Made by a program: the position numbers and the translations under genes. Of a stretch of DNA of 64,000 nucleotides, positions 52,425-61,552 are shown in pieces. The first letter of the stretch is position 1. Every line of letters begins with the position of its first letter. The DNA is taken from assembly GCF_020829665.1 (NCBI RefSeq), contig NZ_JAIVFT010000020.1, positions 95,023-159,022 of the forward strand, read 5' to 3'. The stretch comes from Nostoc sp. CHAB 5824 (GTDB taxonomy: Bacteria > Cyanobacteriota > Cyanobacteriia > Cyanobacteriales > Nostocaceae). Under the pieces are notes generated by a model that was not told the origin of the DNA, did not search any database, and was given only the letters and a program-made list of their open reading frames with translations.

Positions 52425-53126
52425 ATGAAAATAAATTCTACTGTACTTCTTACTTTGATTTTGTTAATCCTGATGATGGGAGCAGGTTCTGTGAGTGCCT
52501 TTTTAGGGTTTGAACTGGGAAGTTCAGCACTTAAAGGCGTTACTACACCAGATGGTCGTCCCACAACCAAATTTGCCAGCAATAAGACAAATAACTCCCA
52601 ACAGGCAGGGCTAGTGCTATTAAAAGAGGAAGAGATTCTGAAAATTGTTAAGGCGCGAATTGAGGGTAAAACCAAGGCTGCTAAATCGGAAAAGCTAGAG
52701 GACGATGATGAAGAAACCAATAGCAGCAAGCAGAAGCCAGAGGAAAAACCCCCAGCAGTGGTTGAAGAAAAACTCCAGCCAGGTTTTCCAGTTACTGCTC
52801 AGAGTGAGGGTGTAACCATGTCTGTGCAATCTGTCCGGTACTCTGGTGGTGATTTACTACTGAAAGTGAAAATGCAGAACAAAGGTAAGGATTCTGTGCG
52901 TTTCCTGTATAGTTTTTTAGATGTTACCGATGATAAAGGACGAACCCTGAGTGCTAGTACAGAGGGTTTACCAACAGAATTGCCTGTAAATGGCCCAGCA
53001 TTTACAGGTACAGTGAGCATTCCTACAGCTTTACTTGATGATGTCAAGAAGATATCACTCGCTCTCACTGATTATCCCGCTCAAGAATTGAAGCTAGAGG
53101 CATCGAATATTCCTGTAGAAAGGTAG
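52425..53126 (+). CDS. Membrane-anchored hypothetical protein
   Basis: 233 residues from ATG 52425 (frame open from 52362). N-terminal hydrophobic segment (TVLLTLILLILMMGAGSVSAFLG) acts as signal or anchor. A charged, Lys/Glu-rich linker (about residues 75-120) leads to a C-terminal beta-rich domain (GVTMSVQSVRYSGGDLLLKV, VRFLYSFLDVTDDKGRTL). The latter looks like the DUF4352-type immunoglobulin-like fold seen in exported proteins, but that is a guess. Precedes the CBS-domain gene by 54 bases of repeats. Confidence 0.7.
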   Translation: MKINSTVLLTLILLILMMGAGSVSAFLGFELGSSALKGVTTPDGRPTTKFASNKTNNSQQAGLVLLKEEEILKIVKARIEGKTKAAKSEKLEDDDEETNSSKQKPEEKPPAVVEEKLQPGFPVTAQSEGVTMSVQSVRYSGGDLLLKVKMQNKGKDSVRFLYSFLDVTDDKGRTLSASTEGLPTELPVNGPAFTGTVSIPTALLDDVKKISLALTDYPAQELKLEASNIPVER

Positions 53127-53180
53127 ATTGGGCATTGGGCATTGGGCATTAGTATTTTTTACTATTCCCTATTCCCCTAA

Positions 53181-54590
53181 ATGGAGGGCGTGAGTTTTAC
53201 ACGAGCTTTGGCAGTGAGTGGTTTTCCTAATTTAATTTGGACAGACGTGGCGCTGCGGCTGTTGTCAGTGCTACTGCTGATTGCCATAAATGCCTTTTTT
53301 GTGACGGCGGAATTTTCGATGGTGAGCGTGCGGCGATCGCGTATTCACCAGCTCGTTAAGGCTGGGGATATTCCAGCGATCGCAGTCGAAATGCTACAAC
53401 GTAGTATTGACCGACTGCTATCTACCACTCAGTTAGGCATTACCCTCTCTAGTTTGGCACTGGGATGGATTGGCGAAAGTACAATTGTCGTGCTGGTAAA
53501 TGCATGGTTAAAATCCTGGCCTTTACCAAGTAGCATGACTACCTTCCTGGCGCATTCTCTATCAATTCCCATTGCCTTTTTCTTGATTGCCTATCTGCAA
53601 ATTGTGATCGGAGAATTATGTCCCAAATCCTTAGCTATGCTGTACTCAGAACAGCTGGCTAGGTTTTTGGGGCCTTCGGTAAAAGCGATCGTTCGTTTTT
53701 TTGGCCCCTTCATCTGGATTCTCAATCAATCAACTCGCTGCTTATTGCGGATTTTTGGCATTCAATACACGGGCCAAGGCTGGAGGCCACCTGTGACTCC
53801 CGAAGAATTACAACTGATTATCTCTACAGAATGGGGGTCTACTGGTTTACAGCGTGCAGAGCGAGAACTGCTCAATAATGTTTTTGAGTTTGGGGATGTC
53901 ATGGCCCAAGATGTGATGACCCCCCGCACCAGTATTATGACGCTGCCAAAAGATGCTACCTTCCAGACATTACTCAAGGAAATGGCTTCCACTGGTTACT
54001 CTCGCTATCCCGTGATTGGTGAATCTTTAGACGATGTTCGCGGCATTGTTTATTTTAAAGATTTAGCACAACCTTTGGCTGTAGGAAAGCTAAGTTTAGA
54101 GACACAAATTCAACCTTGGATGCGTCCCGCCCGATTTGTTCCTGAACATACGTCTTTAAGTGAACTCTTGCCAATGATGCAACAAGAGAAACCCGCTATG
54201 GTCATAGTAGTGAATGAATTTGGCGGTACTGTGGGACTAGTGACAATCAAAGATGTCATTGCCGAAATCATTGGGGACGCCAGCGAACCTGAAAGCAGCG
54301 ATGATTTACTGATCCAGATGTTAGGTGAGCAAAAATTTTTGGTGCAGGCACAGATTAACCTCGAAGACCTCAACGAAGTTTTGCATCTCGATTTGCCTCT
54401 GACAAGAGAATATCAAACACTAGGAGGCTTTTTGCTGTATCAGTTACAGAAAATTCCTGCCAAAGGCGAAATCTTTTGTTATCAAAATCTGGAATTCACC
54501 GTGGTATCAATTGTTGGGCCACGCCTGCATCAAATTCAACTGCGACGGTTACAAGAGTTAGGAATTGAGAGTTACGAGAGACGCGATTAA
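53181..54590 (+). CDS. HlyC/CorC-type CNNM/CBS transporter protein
   Basis: 469 residues. N-terminal DUF21/CNNM membrane domain (residues about 20-200; LLLIAINAFFVTAEFSMVSVRRSRI, LGWIGESTI, IAFFLIAYLQIVIGELCPKSLA), two CBS domains (about 220-340; VMTPRTSIMTLPKD, MVIVVNEFGGTVGLVTIKDV) and a C-terminal CorC_HlyC domain. Related proteins export magnesium or cobalt. The last residues, RRD plus stop, are encoded by the dispersed palindrome copy at 54579. Confidence 0.92.
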   Translation: MEGVSFTRALAVSGFPNLIWTDVALRLLSVLLLIAINAFFVTAEFSMVSVRRSRIHQLVKAGDIPAIAVEMLQRSIDRLLSTTQLGITLSSLALGWIGESTIVVLVNAWLKSWPLPSSMTTFLAHSLSIPIAFFLIAYLQIVIGELCPKSLAMLYSEQLARFLGPSVKAIVRFFGPFIWILNQSTRCLLRIFGIQYTGQGWRPPVTPEELQLIISTEWGSTGLQRAERELLNNVFEFGDVMAQDVMTPRTSIMTLPKDATFQTLLKEMASTGYSRYPVIGESLDDVRGIVYFKDLAQPLAVGKLSLETQIQPWMRPARFVPEHTSLSELLPMMQQEKPAMVIVVNEFGGTVGLVTIKDVIAEIIGDASEPESSDDLLIQMLGEQKFLVQAQINLEDLNEVLHLDLPLTREYQTLGGFLLYQLQKIPAKGEIFCYQNLEFTVVSIVGPRLHQIQLRRLQELGIESYERRD

Positions 54591-54602
54591 TCGCGTCTGT
54601 AC
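54579..54602. repeat. Dispersed palindrome, copy 5, inside a coding 3' end
   Basis: AGACGCGATTAATCGCGTCT followed by GTAC. Its left half supplies the last codons (AGA CGC GAT) and the TAA stop of the CNNM/CBS gene. Confidence 0.85.
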
Positions 54603-54628
54603 AGGAGTGAGTAATTTTAACTCCTCAC

Positions 54629-55306
54629 TCAACAAGCATACGCAACTGGATCAACGAGTCCTAATTCGGCAAAAGCTGCTAGCCGCAAGCGACAAGAATC
54701 ACATACGCCGCAGGCGACATCTCCACCAGCATAGCAAGACCAAGTTAGCTCCCAAGGAACTCCCAATTGGTTCCCCAGTTGGATGATTTCAGTTTTTTTC
54801 AGGTTGATCAGGGGTGCAACAATATTGATTGGTTGTCCCTCACGCCCTTGTTTGGTTCCCAGGCGAAAAACTTCTTGCATCGCCTGGATATAGTCGGGGC
54901 GACAGTCAGGATATCCTGAGTAATCTAAGGCATTGACACCGATGTAGACACGTTCAGCTGCGATCGCTTCGGCATAACCAAGAGCAAAGCTTAAAAATAT
55001 GGTATTACGAGCCGGAACATAGGTGACAGGAATATTTTGAGACATTTCATCTAGCGATCGCTCTTGGGGTAAATCAATCCCGCCATCGGTAAGTGCTGAA
55101 CCACCCCATTGTCGTAAGTCAAAATTAACCACCTGATGTTTTGCGATCGCAGCTTTTTGAGCGATGGTGAGGGCTGACTGTAACTCTCGTCGGTGTCGCT
55201 GCTGGTAATCAAAGGAAATAGCATGACATTCACAGCCATCAGCCTTAGCTTTGTACAGAATTGTGGAAGAGTCTAATCCCCCAGATAACAAAATTACAGC
55301 TTTCAT
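54629..55306 (-). CDS. queC: 7-cyano-7-deazaguanine synthase
   Basis: 225 residues. ATP-dependent enzyme that makes preQ0, precursor of queuosine. PP-loop LLSGGLDSSTILYKAKA (residues 6-22), FDYQQRHRRELQSA, and the zinc site with four cysteines in SCYAGGDVACGVCDSCRLR. Neither queD nor queE is next to it, and no preQ1 riboswitch-like element was seen upstream. Convergent with the CNNM/CBS gene. Confidence 0.95.
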   Translation of the reverse strand: MKAVILLSGGLDSSTILYKAKADGCECHAISFDYQQRHRRELQSALTIAQKAAIAKHQVVNFDLRQWGGSALTDGGIDLPQERSLDEMSQNIPVTYVPARNTIFLSFALGYAEAIAAERVYIGVNALDYSGYPDCRPDYIQAMQEVFRLGTKQGREGQPINIVAPLINLKKTEIIQLGNQLGVPWELTWSCYAGGDVACGVCDSCRLRLAAFAELGLVDPVAYAC

Positions 55307-56009
55307 CTCGGTTACAAATTTTGGATTTCAAATCGCCAAATTACACTTCAACAAGATGTCAGGGAGCAATACCAAAGCGACTCCTGAACCCTGTGAGTGA
55401 TGGCAAACAACGCCGCGCCTTAGGTATTCCAAAGAAACAATCTACACTAGTTTCCCTTAAAAAGCGGTGCGATGTATTCTCTACCAGACGCTATGCGTAG
55501 CTTGCTTCTTTGCAGGAGTACGTTTCTACAACGGGTGCTGCAAATAATCATACAAAAATCTTTTCAAGTAATCAGTGGCGATAATTCCCAGTAGCATTTT
55601 TCTGGAAAAAAGCACAAGTGTTGCTTTTCATGACTTTGTAATTTTAGCAGTATCAATTAGATATTGATCCCGGTAATTGTATTGCTTAAATGCAACCTAC
55701 AGTTAAGTCGAAGCAGAGTCAGGCGAACCTTAGAAATTTGAAAAATTTACACTTAAGTCTTACTGAATGTTTTAAAGTTAATAAAAAGACACATATTTAT
55801 TGTAGAAAGTGCAAAAGCCAAAACAAACCCGAACTATCTATACAAAAGATATTTGGATTACGGGAACCGATCACAAACTTTGAAATTCTTCATAAACATA
55901 GGCTCTATGTTACCATCTGGATGGTTTTAGACGGATCGTAACTGGCTTTCGAGTATAAACGCCAACGGCCGTAGCGTCTCTAAATTTGGTGGTTGAGGAG
56001 AGAATAATA
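55307..56009. other. Long intergenic region without a clear gene
   Basis: About 700 bases. Contains repeat debris (CAGACGCTATGCGTAGC at about 55485) and an A/T-rich half. Plus-strand frames of 79 and 83 codons have no ribosome site and no firm similarity. Carries promoters for queC and the oxidoreductase. Confidence 0.5.
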
Positions 56010-57092
56010 GTGCAAAATAGCATGTCAGTGGCAGAACCGAATCCATATACACAGCGCAACCAGCCACGACCAATCCGCATAGGCGTGATTGGAGTGGGTA
56101 ACATGGGACAACACCACGCTCGCGTGCTGAGTTCAATGAAAGATGTTGAAATAGTTGGAGTGGCAGATATTAACGTTGAGCGAGGGTTAGAAACTGCCAG
56201 CAAGTACAAGGTGCGTTTTTTTGAAGATTACTGTGATCTGCTACCCCTTGTGGAAGCAGTTTGTGTAGCTGTTCCCACCCGTCTGCACTATGCCGTAGGC
56301 ATCAACTGTCTGTTAGCGGGAATTCATGTTTTGATTGAAAAACCGATCGCAGCCAGTATTTCTGAGGCAGAGTCCCTAGTAAATGCGGCAGCTGAGTCTG
56401 GGTGTATCCTGCAAGTGGGTCATATTGAGCGTTTCAATCCAGCTTTCAAAGAACTAAGCCAAGTGCTGAAAACTGAGGAATTGCTGGCGCTAGAAGCCCA
56501 CAGAATGAGTCCTTACTCAGATCGGGCAAACGATGTTTCGGTTGTGCTGGATTTAATGATCCATGACATCGACCTACTTTTGGAATTAGCTGCTTCCCCA
56601 GTAACGAAATTGACTGCTAGCGGTACTCGCGCCCTGGACTCTGGTTATTTAGATTACGTAACCGCCACATTAGGGTTTGCCAATGGTATTGTTGCTACTC
56701 TGACTGCCAGTAAAGTCACCCACCGAAAAATTCGCCGGATTGTCGCCCATTGCAAAAATTCATTTACTGAGGCAGATTTTCTCAAGAATGAAATTTTGAT
56801 TCACCGACAAACGACTACTAATTCTCTCACCGACCACCGACAAGTACTTTACAGGCAAGATGGTGTGATTGAAAAAGTCTACACCAGCAATATTCAACCT
56901 CTGAGTGCAGAATTAGAACATTTTGTCAACTGTGTACATGGTGGCAATCAACCCTCAGTAGGTGGTGAACAAGCTCTCAAAGCCCTAAGACTGGCAAGTT
57001 TAATTGAGCAAATGGCGCTGGAAGATCGAGTTTGGAACCCATTAGACTGGCAATCGGAACCAAGAGTACAATCATTGACCCCGACAGCCTAA
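56010..57092 (+). CDS. Gfo/Idh/MocA family oxidoreductase
   Basis: 360 residues from GTG 56010, preferred because GAGGAG lies 9 bases upstream; ATG 56022 is the alternative. Rossmann motif RIGVIGVGNMGQHHARVL (about residues 22-39), EKP motif VLIEKPIAAS and GHIERFNPAFKEL. Uses NAD(P)H on a sugar or similar substrate that cannot be told from sequence. The C-terminal domain (DLMIHDIDLLLEL) is intact. No sugar operon nearby. Confidence 0.9.
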   Translation: MQNSMSVAEPNPYTQRNQPRPIRIGVIGVGNMGQHHARVLSSMKDVEIVGVADINVERGLETASKYKVRFFEDYCDLLPLVEAVCVAVPTRLHYAVGINCLLAGIHVLIEKPIAASISEAESLVNAAAESGCILQVGHIERFNPAFKELSQVLKTEELLALEAHRMSPYSDRANDVSVVLDLMIHDIDLLLELAASPVTKLTASGTRALDSGYLDYVTATLGFANGIVATLTASKVTHRKIRRIVAHCKNSFTEADFLKNEILIHRQTTTNSLTDHRQVLYRQDGVIEKVYTSNIQPLSAELEHFVNCVHGGNQPSVGGEQALKALRLASLIEQMALEDRVWNPLDWQSEPRVQSLTPTA

Positions 57093-57561
57093 AAGAAAAA
57101 GAGGGGGACAAGGGGGACAAGGTAAAATTTCCTCGCTTCTCTCCCTCTACTCCCTCATCTCACTCACAACCCCAACCTCAGAAAAAACCCTAAAGTGTGT
57201 TTTTAAATTTGCCATCAAATCTTTAGATCCTCCCTAGTCTTTTTAAAAAACCGACTAAGGGGGATCTAAAAAATTAGAAAAAAAAATCTAATACTTCGTT
57301 TCATTAATTTTGTGAGGTTGGTACTGAGTAATTTATCGCTCAATTTCAAGGGCTAGACCTGCTTAGGAATTTTTATAACCCTCGAAAATAATGAAACAGT
57401 CCCCTAGCTTCCACTTGTCTTATTCTGTTTTTAAGTAGCGATGCCAAAGTTTAGTGTAGCCAAGTTACCTTGACTCTAGCAAGCGAGGATAATTACTCTT
57501 TAAAAAAGCTAAGGCTGAATTTAGCAACAAAACTAGTCCAGCAATTTCAGGAATTGACTCA
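57093..57561. other. Intergenic region with repeats and a hairpin
   Basis: Starts with GGGGGACAAGGGGGACAAGG, then pyrimidine-rich sequence, the hairpin at 57222-57270 and an A/T-rich leader for the DedA gene. No gene supported. Confidence 0.5.
57222..57270. repeat. TTTAGATCC..GGATCTAAA hairpin element
   Basis: TTTAGATCCTCCCTAGTC pairs with GACTAAGGGGGATCTAAA (two to three mismatches) around a T/A loop. Resembles the abundant GATCCCCC-type palindromic repeats of Nostoc genomes; may also terminate the oxidoreductase transcript. Confidence 0.65.
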
Positions 57562-58185
57562 ATGCTTGAATGGATAACTAATACTATCAACTATTTTGGC
57601 TATTGGGGAATCGCCCTACTAATGTTTTTAGAGAACCTTTTTCCCCCCATCCCTTCAGAATTGATCATGCCACTGGCTGGATTTACAGCAAGTCCATATC
57701 AACCAGGAGGGGCAAAGCTGAACATCATTGGTGTTTTTTTCGCAGGGCTTTTGGGTTCTGTATTGGGCGCACTTATTTGGTACTATCCAGGTAAGTTTTT
57801 GGGCGAAATGCGTTTGAAAGCTTGGGCTGACAAGTATGGCAAATGGCTCGCTATATCTAGTAAAGACATCACCAAGGCTAAACAGTGGTTTGACCGACAA
57901 GGCAGAAAAGCAGTATTAATTGGTCGCCTTGTACCGGGAATCCGCACCTTGATTTCTGTTCCCGCAGGTATTAGCAATATGCCACTGTTACCATTTTTGT
58001 TTTACACAACCTTAGGTAGCGCTGCTTGGGTGGGTTTGCTAACATACTCAGGATACATATTGGGTAGTCAGTATGAACTTGTGGACAAGTACCTTGCTCC
58101 TGTATCCAAAATCGTACTTGGGGGTTTGGTTCTAGCATTTGTTTTCTGGATATTCAAGCGCCAGTTAAGACGTACTAGAAGATGA
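57562..58185 (+). CDS. DedA family membrane protein
   Basis: 207 residues. MLEWITNTINYFGYWGIALL, then the family block FLENLFPPIPSELIMPLAGF (about residues 22-41), GALIWYYPGKFLGE, and the GRLVPGIRTLISVPAGISNM loop (about residues 123-142). DedA proteins are undecaprenyl-phosphate or phospholipid flippases or related transporters needed for membrane homeostasis. The C-terminus is basic. Start ATG 57562. Confidence 0.92.
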   Translation: MLEWITNTINYFGYWGIALLMFLENLFPPIPSELIMPLAGFTASPYQPGGAKLNIIGVFFAGLLGSVLGALIWYYPGKFLGEMRLKAWADKYGKWLAISSKDITKAKQWFDRQGRKAVLIGRLVPGIRTLISVPAGISNMPLLPFLFYTTLGSAAWVGLLTYSGYILGSQYELVDKYLAPVSKIVLGGLVLAFVFWIFKRQLRRTRR

Positions 58186-58425
58186 AACACGAACGCTTTT
58201 GGTTTGAAAGCAGTGAAAGCAGGGGTTACATCTGGCCAAAATTCGCCTACACTATGCCAAATAATACTAGATGTGCGAAGGCATGAGCTTATCGGAGGTA
58301 TCGCCGGAATTAATTTTTGGCGTATTTCTAGCTACACTTGACGCAACCTAGAATTTCTGGTTGCTCGCATTTTTGTAAGATGAGCATGACAACTTTTTAC
58401 AGTTAAGTTTGAACTAGGAGCTTTC

Positions 58426-59580
58426 ATGACAGACCAACCTTCCGCCGCTACTCCCATCAATGCTGCTGCTATACCGATGAATAGGGTGTCAGCATCGACT
58501 CCCATCAATGCTGTTAATAATAATCCCCCTAAGACAGGCGGTGTTCCAGGGAAAACCATTCTCAGTGTTGATTTAGGCAGAACTTCCACAAAAACTTGTG
58601 TGAGTCGTGAACCTGGCAATGTGGTGTTTGTACCTGCCAATGTCAAGCAGATGTCAATAGAACAAGTACGCGGTGGTGTTTTTGAAGCTAGGGCTACTGA
58701 CCCCTTAATGGATTTGTGGCTAGAGTATCAAGGAAATGGATATGCTGTTGGTCAACTGGCAGCCGATTTTGGGGCGAATTTAGGAGTCGGACAATCTAAG
58801 GTAGAAGCTGCATTAGTAAAAGTTTTAGCAAGTGCTGGCTACTTCAAACTTAGAGACGATATCTCAGTTGTACTGGGTCTGCCTTTTCTTTCCTTAGAGC
58901 AATTTGAAAAGGAAAAAGCACAGTTGATTAGCCAAGTAGGTGGCCCTCATGTGTTGAACTTCCGAGGCGAATCTGTGTCGCTGAACGTCAATAAAGTTTG
59001 GGTCATGCCAGAGGGCTACGGTAGCCTGCTGTGGTCTGAAGCTCAACCTAAGAAAAGTCCTGGCAGTCCCGATTTTACAAAAATATCGGTAGCGATCGTT
59101 GATATTGGACATCAAACCGTCGATCTTTTGATGGTAGATAACTTCCGTTTTGCCAGAGGTGCTTCTAAGAGCGAAGACTTCGGTATGAACAAGTTTTATG
59201 AATTGGTGTCCGCCGAAATCGAGGGAGCAGATAGTCAATCTCTAGCTCTGATTTCCGCTGTGAACAAACCCAGAGGTGAACGCTTTTACCGTCCTAAAGG
59301 TGCTAGCAAGCCTACCAACCTAGACGATTTTCTTCCCAACCTCACGGAGATGTTTTCGCGCGAAATCTGTAGCCGTGTGCTAGCCTGGTTGCCAGAACGC
59401 GTCACCGATGTGATTCTCACTGGTGGGGGTGGTGAGTTCTTCTGGGACGACGTTCAACGTCTTCTCAAAGAAGCAAAGATTAATGCTCATTTAGCAGCAC
59501 CTTCACGACAGGCGAATGCTTTGGGGCAGTATATTTATGGAGAGGCACAATTATCCTCCAATCGCGCTGCTAGGGCATAA
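58426..59580 (+). CDS. ParM-like actin (chromosomal, CorM-type)
   Basis: 384 residues of the actin/ParM superfamily. Phosphate-1 loop LSVDLGRTSTKT (about 46-57), phosphate-2 VDIGHQTVDLL (about 225-235) and the adenosine motif LTGGGGEFF (about 331-339) are all present, so ATP-dependent filament formation is likely. The first 40 residues are a low-complexity tail with a repeated TPINA segment, not seen in plasmid ParM. Six bases downstream lies a ParR-like gene. I recall that multicellular cyanobacteria have a ParMR-derived chromosomal cytoskeleton called CorMR; this is probably its actin, not verified here. Confidence 0.87.
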   Translation: MTDQPSAATPINAAAIPMNRVSASTPINAVNNNPPKTGGVPGKTILSVDLGRTSTKTCVSREPGNVVFVPANVKQMSIEQVRGGVFEARATDPLMDLWLEYQGNGYAVGQLAADFGANLGVGQSKVEAALVKVLASAGYFKLRDDISVVLGLPFLSLEQFEKEKAQLISQVGGPHVLNFRGESVSLNVNKVWVMPEGYGSLLWSEAQPKKSPGSPDFTKISVAIVDIGHQTVDLLMVDNFRFARGASKSEDFGMNKFYELVSAEIEGADSQSLALISAVNKPRGERFYRPKGASKPTNLDDFLPNLTEMFSREICSRVLAWLPERVTDVILTGGGGEFFWDDVQRLLKEAKINAHLAAPSRQANALGQYIYGEAQLSSNRAARA

Positions 59581-59585
59581 AGCTG

Positions 59586-60065
59586 ATGTTCCAATGGTCA
59601 AAAAAGGTAGTTAAATCCGTCACGTTCAACCCAGAGCTTGCTGATGAAAGCTTGTTAGCGCAAGTAGAAAGTTTTTTGGAAAAACAACCAGACAAGACTT
59701 TCAGTGACCTCTGTAAAGAAGCCTTGTGGCAATCTTTATGTGTACCGGAATCTGTACAACCTGCTCCACAAACAGCAGCAAAAACACCGATTGAACAACA
59801 AATTGGTGAACTGCAACGTCAAGTGGCTGGACTTGAGGAACGTTTTTTTGCCAAGGGATCTAATCGTTTGGAGGCGATGGAACACCATTTACTGCAACTT
59901 TCTCAACAAGTCGCACAACTGGCGCTCATAGTCAATGAGCGATCGTTCATTCAGTCTCCAAGTCAATTAGAAGTAGTAAATAATACTTCTTATACTGTTG
60001 CTACCCCTCCTCAAGAGGTTGACCCCGTAATCAGTCGCCTTAGTCAGTTTCTCGATGATTTTTAA
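59586..60065 (+). CDS. ParR-like partner of the ParM-type actin (CorR-type)
   Basis: 159 residues. Residues about 9-48 (VKSVTFNPELADESLLAQVE, FLEKQPDKTFSDLCKEALWQ) have the strand-helix-helix pattern of ribbon-helix-helix adaptor proteins. A coiled coil follows (about 68-118, IGELQRQVAGLEERFF, LLQLSQQVAQLALIV) and a C-terminal hydrophobic/acidic peptide (DPVISRLSQFLDDF), which in ParR-like proteins caps the actin filament. Stop-to-start gap to the actin gene is 5 bases, so one transcript. Function as CorR is an inference. Confidence 0.75.
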   Translation: MFQWSKKVVKSVTFNPELADESLLAQVESFLEKQPDKTFSDLCKEALWQSLCVPESVQPAPQTAAKTPIEQQIGELQRQVAGLEERFFAKGSNRLEAMEHHLLQLSQQVAQLALIVNERSFIQSPSQLEVVNNTSYTVATPPQEVDPVISRLSQFLDDF

Positions 60066-60102
60066 GAAACAATCGCGTTTGTGAGCAGTTTTTGCTCCTC
60101 TT

Positions 60103-60138
60103 AACAATCCTTAATAATATTATCTATTAAGGATTGTT
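60103..60138 (+). terminator. Terminator of the ParM/ParR-like operon
   Basis: Perfect 13-bp stem AACAATCCTTAAT with its complement around a 10-base loop, 38 bases past the stop codon, followed by a T-rich stretch. Confidence 0.7.
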
Positions 60139-60371
60139 AATGTTTATATTTGTGTAAATGAAGCGATCGCTCATAATAGCGAATCATCACGGCAATGCGA
60201 GTTGATCTGTTCTGGTATTCTTGGAACAATTGGGATTCGTCAAGCTATGCCTAATTTTCGAGATTGCATAAAGAATAATTTATAACCATTTGTAATCTGT
60301 ACGCCTTACTTCAGCAAGCTTTCGGCAGATTATGATAGAAATCTAAGGCTTTCTGAGAAAGGCGATCGCTC

Positions 60372-61157
60372 ATGACTACTGACAAAAATCCAGCAGCCAC
60401 TGTGGACTGGGAACCCCCCACTCCACCTACAGATTTAATTTTTGATGATGGTGAACCCTTGGAATCAAATCGCCACCGCATTGCTATGAATGTGTTGATT
60501 CGGTCATTGCAACAAGCTTGGGCTGATCGCAATGATTTCTTCACTGGGGGGAATATGTTTATTTACTATAGCAGCACCCAGGTTCGTAACCGTGATTTCC
60601 GAGGCCCAGATTTGTTTGCGGTGTTAAATGTTGACGGCAATAACTCTAGACAGGGTTGGGTAGTCTGGGAAGAAAATGGTCGTTATCCTGATGTAATTGT
60701 GGAATTAATGTCACCATCTACGGCAGCAATAGACAAGGGTATTAAGAAAAATCTTTACGAACAAACCTTCCGTACCTCAGATTATTTTGTCTATGACCCC
60801 TTTGACCCGAATTCTTTGCAGGGGTGGCATTTAGATGATAATCAGCAGTATCAGCCTTTACCCCCAAATGAACGCGGGTGGCTATGGTGTAAGCGTTTAG
60901 GTTTATGGTTGGGGACAATCGAGGGAACAATAGATAGAGAAACGGCGGTATGGTTGCGGTTTTACGATGTGGCTTTTAATTTGGTTTTGTTACCAGAAGA
61001 AGCTGCTGCTGCACAAACACAAGCCGCAGTCACGCAGGCGGAAATTGCTGTTGCACAAGCACAAGCTGCACTTGCAGAAGCAGAAGCGGCTGCTGCAACT
61101 GCGGCTCGTTTAGCAGCTAGATTAAGAGAATTGGGGGAAAATCCAGATATATTGTGA
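60372..61157 (+). CDS. Uma2 family (DUF820) endonuclease-like protein
   Basis: 261 residues. The PD-(D/E)XK-type Uma2 domain covers residues about 15-200: DGEPLESNRHRIAMNVLIRS, FRGPDLFAVLNV with the conserved acidic residue, and YPDVIVELMSPSTAAIDKG with D/E-x-K-type residues. A C-terminal Ala/Gln/Glu-rich helix (about 210-250) is typical of the cyanobacterial copies. Uma2 proteins are very numerous in cyanobacteria; biological role unknown. Preceded by about 230 bases of A/T-rich DNA. Confidence 0.88.
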   Translation: MTTDKNPAATVDWEPPTPPTDLIFDDGEPLESNRHRIAMNVLIRSLQQAWADRNDFFTGGNMFIYYSSTQVRNRDFRGPDLFAVLNVDGNNSRQGWVVWEENGRYPDVIVELMSPSTAAIDKGIKKNLYEQTFRTSDYFVYDPFDPNSLQGWHLDDNQQYQPLPPNERGWLWCKRLGLWLGTIEGTIDRETAVWLRFYDVAFNLVLLPEEAAAAQTQAAVTQAEIAVAQAQAALAEAEAAAATAARLAARLRELGENPDIL

Positions 61158-61222
61158 GAGATTTTGGCTTTTTTGATTTGTTTGGACTACAGTTTTGATT
61201 TGTAGGAGTAATAGAGTAATAA

Positions 61223-61428
61223 ATGAAGAGACAAGTTATTATTTATCCAGGAGAAGATGGTTATTGAGTAGCTGAATGTCCTAGCTGACCTGCTTGTATC
61301 AGTCAAGGGAAGACGAGAACAGAACCTATTGGCAATATCAAGGAAGCTATTGAATTATATATTTAAGTGTTGAAAGAAGAAGGTCGGCTGCTTCTAATCG
61401 ACTTGCTTGTAAATGAAAAATTGGGTGA
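61223..61428 (+). pseudogene. HicB-like antitoxin relic
   Basis: ATG 61223 reads MKRQVIIYPGEDGY, TGA, VAECPS, TGA, PACISQGKTRTEPIGNIKEAI, ELYI, TAA, VLKEEGR. This is the HicB antitoxin fold pattern (DGYWVAECPSLPGC..G.T..EAI.NIKEAIELYI) with stops at 61265, 61286 and 61364. No hicA toxin is adjacent. After the last stop the frame continues into tandem repeats. Confidence 0.75.
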
Positions 61429-61536
61429 GATCGCTATTTTGAAATATCACAACTCTCCAAGTGAGATCACTATTTGGAAACATCACAACTCTCTAAGTGC
61501 GATCGCTATTTGGAAACATTACAACTCTCCAAGTGT
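61429..61536. repeat. Three tandem 36-bp repeats
   Basis: Three near-identical 36-base units (61429, 61465, 61501) each starting GATCGCTATTTGGAAACA-like and ending CTCTCCAAGTG. No spacers, so not CRISPR. In the relic frame each unit encodes 12 residues of the type IAIWKHYNSPSV. Confidence 0.9.
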
Positions 61537-61552
61537 GATCGCCAGTATTAAA

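Noticed and set aside
55333..55500. Frame with DGKQRRALGIP, reminiscent of reverse-transcriptase motif in group II introns
   Set aside because: Only one short block matches, spacing to the preceding IPK is wrong, no catalytic YADD or intron RNA structure nearby. Too weak to call a relic.
61429..61536. CRISPR array
   Set aside because: The 36-bp units are directly adjacent, with no spacers and no cas genes.
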